Shown here: positions 61,382-64,000 of the stretch, one piece after another
Layout of the letters: the number at the start of each line of letters is the position of its first letter
How positions within the stretch are numbered: position 1 is the stretch's first letter
DNA from: an uncultured bacterium
GTDB taxonomy: Bacteria; Bacteroidota; Bacteroidia; Bacteroidales; Bacteroidaceae
Direction: 5' to 3'
DNA length: 64,000 nt
NCBI GenBank assembly: GCA_945829115.1
Contig: CALZTP010000003.1
Location: 1-64,000, forward strand
The notes under the pieces: model-generated
Databases searched by the model: none
Told to the model about the DNA's origin: nothing
Seen by the model: the letters and a program-made list of their open reading frames with translations, nothing else
Position numbers and translations under genes: made by a program

Positions 61382-62353
61382 TCATTCTTCCTTCGCTCGC
61401 TTCCTGCGTTCCTTTTTCTGCTTACTATTCCTGAAAAGAAGACTGTTTCTCTCCCAGAAAACGCCATCTGCATAGCCTTGGATGGAGGAGTCCCCCTCTG
61501 CCATGAGAAGTCGCTTGGCAGTCCAGAGGCAATAGTCGGGGTTAAGCTCTATCGTGGTGAAATGCCGGTTTAGCTTCTTTGCCACAACGGCGGCAGTACC
61601 ACTTCCGGCAAAAGGGTCGAGAATGCGGTCGCCTGGTTTCGAAGAGGCGAGAACGAGCTTGGCATATAGCTTCTCCGCCTTTTGCGTGGGATGGTCGGTA
61701 TTCTCTGGCATCGACCAAAACGGAATGCTGATATCGTCCCAGAAATTAGAGGGGTGCGTCATGCGATATTTTCCTTCTTCTGTGTTCTCCCAGTCTTTTG
61801 GTACTCCGTTCTCCTTATAGGGTGCTAAGACTCTTCTCTTCACCATAACAGCATCGATGTCAAAGAAATAATCCTTCGGGTTCTTAACAGCAAACCAAAT
61901 ATCTTCCATGGAGTTCTTCCAGTTCTGCCTCGCCCCACGTCCTTTCTCCCTCTGCCATGTGATACGGTTAAGGACGGTGAGATGGCGAGAGAGCACTCGC
62001 TGCATGCTTCCCGAGGAGCGCCAGTCGCCACACATATATAGCGTTCCGTGGCTGTTCAGCTTTCTGCATACCGTTTCAAACCATGTTTCGAGATATTTCT
62101 CATATTCATCGTTGTCGGTACGGTAGAACTGTGTGCCATGGAAGTTCCGAGAGAGGTTGTAAGGGGGGTCTACAATAATCAGGTCGTAGTAGTTGTCGGG
62201 AATGCTTCTGAGCGTCTGGAGGGTGTCGCCACAGATAATCTTGTCGTCACAATCCTTCGCGCGAACGTCCTTAAAATCCGTGATCATCTTTCTCAGCAAC
62301 TCCTCTTCCCCTTCCTCAATTCTCAAAGTGTGGTTTCTGTTGCTTTTCGACAT
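61382..62353 (-). CDS. Solitary site-specific DNA methyltransferase, beta class
   Basis: A 323-aa S-adenosylmethionine-dependent methylase. Motif IV, DPPYNLS (62-68), comes before motif I, DPFAGSGTAAVVA (246-258), which is the beta-class order; DPPY favours N6-adenine or N4-cytosine. The segment TDHPTQKAEKLYAKLV is typical of the group. A variable region (about 90-200) would recognise the target, which cannot be predicted. No restriction endonuclease gene is adjacent, so it may be an orphan with a regulatory or protective role. A perfect 16-bp palindrome lies just upstream of the start. Confidence 0.92.
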   Translation of the reverse strand: MSKSNRNHTLRIEEGEEELLRKMITDFKDVRAKDCDDKIICGDTLQTLRSIPDNYYDLIIVDPPYNLSRNFHGTQFYRTDNDEYEKYLETWFETVCRKLNSHGTLYMCGDWRSSGSMQRVLSRHLTVLNRITWQREKGRGARQNWKNSMEDIWFAVKNPKDYFFDIDAVMVKRRVLAPYKENGVPKDWENTEEGKYRMTHPSNFWDDISIPFWSMPENTDHPTQKAEKLYAKLVLASSKPGDRILDPFAGSGTAAVVAKKLNRHFTTIELNPDYCLWTAKRLLMAEGDSSIQGYADGVFWERNSLLFRNSKQKKERRKRAKEE

Positions 62354-62365
62354 CGTCTGTTTCTG

Positions 62366-62381
62366 TTAAACAATTGTTTAA
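62366..62381. promoter_or_regulatory. 16-bp palindrome upstream of the methyltransferase gene
   Basis: TTAAACAATTGTTTAA is perfectly self-complementary, with a central CAATTG, 12 nt upstream of the methyltransferase start. It could be an operator or overlap the translation start region; no regulator is encoded beside it. Confidence 0.5.
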
Positions 62382-62388
62382 AAAGGAA

Positions 62389-62428
62389 AATGAAGAGCGA
62401 AGAAGACTCCACTCTTCATTATTTTTTT
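62389..62428 (-). terminator. ackA terminator
   Basis: AATGAAGAG (62389-62397) pairs with CTCTTCATT (62412-62420), 64 nt after the ackA stop. On the minus strand TTCCTTTTT follows; on the plus strand ATTTTTTTC follows. Confidence 0.8.
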
Positions 62429-62483
62429 CTTTCATAAAGAGGTGTGAAGATCTGCGCTCACCCTCTTATGAACAGTTTTTTTC

Positions 62484-63680
62484 TTACTTTACAAGCGCCA
62501 TGGTGTCTGATGCAATCATGAGCTCCTCATCGGTAGGAATAACAACAACCGTTACCTTTGAATCTGGAGTGGAGATGATGGCTTCCTCGCCACGGATAGT
62601 GGCATTCTTGGCAACATCAACCTTCACACCCATGAACTCAAGTCCCTTGCAGACTTCCTCACGCATCTTTGTCTGGTTCTCACCAACACCGGCAGTGAAG
62701 ACAATAACGTCAACACCTTCCATGGCTGCTGCGTAAGCACCAATGTATTTCTTCACTCTGTAGAAGTAAGAGTCCTGAGCAACAATGGCTCTTTCATTAC
62801 CTGCGTTTGCAGCGTTCTCAATGTCGCGCATGTCGCTTGAAAGACCAGAGAGTCCAGAGATTCCAGACTTCTTGTTCAAAAGGTCTGAGATACCGTCTGC
62901 ATCGAGGTTCAACTTCTTCTGGATGAACGAAACAGCACCTGCGTCGATATCGCCAGAACGGGTTCCCATCATTACGCCCTCAAGAGGAGTGAGACCCATT
63001 GTGGTGTCTATACACTTTCCGTCAACAACAGCAGCAAGAGAGCCTCCGTTGCCAATGTGTGCTGTGATGACCTTTGAACCTTCAACAGGCTTTCCAAGGA
63101 ACTCTAAGGCACGTGCTGAAACGTAACGGTGAGAGGTTCCGTGGAAACCATAGCGGCGAACACCATACTTCTCGTAAAGCTCGTAAGGAACGGCATAGAG
63201 ATATGCACGTGCTGGCATGGTCTGATGGAATGCGGTATCGAAGACACCTACCTGTGGCAGGCCTGGCATAAGCTCAGAAACGGCATCAACGCCCTTGAGG
63301 TTTGCTGGATTGTGGAGAGGGGCAAGGTCGCTACATGCCTTGAAGGCTTCAATAACCTCTGGAGTGATGAGAACAGACTCTGCAAACTTCTCTCCGCCAT
63401 GCACCATACGGTGACCAACGGCATCAATCTCGTCGAGTGACTTTATCACGCCAATCTCTGGGTCGGTGAGGAGGGAGAAGATGAACTTCACACCTTCTGT
63501 ATGCTCTGGAATATCGTGCATGATCTGCTTCTTCTCACCGTTGGCAAGCTTCACCTTCACAAAGGCTCCGTCAAGACCTACACGCTCTGCACCACCAGAA
63601 GTCATCACTGAATTGTCGTCCATATTGTACAATGCGTACTTGATAGAAGACGAACCGCAATTTAATACAAGAATTTTCAT
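62484..63680 (-). CDS. ackA: Acetate kinase
   Basis: Converts acetyl phosphate and ADP to acetate and ATP, a main energy step of anaerobic fermentation. The 398-aa sequence begins with the ASKHA phosphate loop MKILVLNCGSSSIKYAL, and contains RRYGFHGTSHRYVSARAL, ITAHIGNGGSLAAVVDGKC and FTAGVGENQTKMRE. It follows pta by 26 nt. Confidence 0.97.
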   Translation of the reverse strand: MKILVLNCGSSSIKYALYNMDDNSVMTSGGAERVGLDGAFVKVKLANGEKKQIMHDIPEHTEGVKFIFSLLTDPEIGVIKSLDEIDAVGHRMVHGGEKFAESVLITPEVIEAFKACSDLAPLHNPANLKGVDAVSELMPGLPQVGVFDTAFHQTMPARAYLYAVPYELYEKYGVRRYGFHGTSHRYVSARALEFLGKPVEGSKVITAHIGNGGSLAAVVDGKCIDTTMGLTPLEGVMMGTRSGDIDAGAVSFIQKKLNLDADGISDLLNKKSGISGLSGLSSDMRDIENAANAGNERAIVAQDSYFYRVKKYIGAYAAAMEGVDVIVFTAGVGENQTKMREEVCKGLEFMGVKVDVAKNATIRGEEAIISTPDSKVTVVVIPTDEELMIASDTMALVK

Positions 63681-63706
63681 TTATACTATATATGTTAAGA
63701 ATTTGG

Positions 63707-64000
<294 letters not shown>

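Overview
The window comes from a member of the phylum Bacteroidota and most resembles Prevotella or a close relative. The evidence is a SusC/SusD pair, NigD-like and TonB-domain lipoproteins, an N-acyl (succinyl) arginine pathway with an argF'-type transcarbamylase, a PL11 and a CE8 pectin enzyme, and many promoters of the Bacteroidota type (TAnnTTTG at -7, often with TTG/TTTG about 20 nt upstream). No phage, CRISPR array or rRNA is present. There is one tRNA (Phe).

Layout. 280-9138 (minus) is one long arginine/proline operon: argR, a GNAT acyltransferase, argG, argC, argD, proC, proB, proA, argF'. It starts at a strong promoter at 9179-9210. 9442-18875 (minus) holds a TonB-domain lipoprotein, an M6 metalloprotease, a large surface lipoprotein, SusD and SusC, probably a protein or peptide uptake locus. 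19276-23070 (minus) is a very large sensor kinase that looks like two kinases in tandem, the first with a decayed phosphoacceptor domain. 23149-28034 (minus) carries PASTA protein, rluD-type synthase, ddl, an acyltransferase and a NigD-like lipoprotein. 28035-28842 has an unusual 11-bp tandem array, rpmH and the rpmH/efp promoters. 28843-36008 (plus) runs efp, a GT2 glycosyltransferase, radC, a NigD-like lipoprotein, an ECF sigma factor coupled to a membrane/beta-barrel protein with 18-bp repeats, and a DUF234-type ATPase behind two palindromes.

36009-41230 has a MITE, an LpxH-type hydrolase, a DUF59 protein and a large secreted pectinesterase. 41231-45414 has a broken AAA-ATPase-like gene, a VanZ-like protein, an NSS transporter, a three-HhH protein and tRNA-Phe. 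45772-51725 (minus) is a tolC/MFP/RND efflux operon ending in a small PII-like gene. 52030-57977 (minus) has a rhamnogalacturonan lyase, an S9 peptidase and murF. 58113-61274 (plus) has folP, the c-di-AMP cyclase cdaA and a PBP4-type carboxypeptidase. 61382-64000 (minus) has a solitary DNA methyltransferase, ackA and the end of pta.

Most genes are ordinary core functions. The less ordinary signals are the tandem-duplicated kinase, the 11-bp helically spaced array upstream of the PASTA operon, a MITE family (one whole copy, one cut by the window start), a dispersed intergenic repeat in two copies, the sigma-factor partner with hexapeptide repeats, paired palindromes in front of the DUF234 ATPase, and residue evidence that arginine is made through succinylated intermediates. 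Family assignments come from recognised motifs and remembered relatives; no database search was run.
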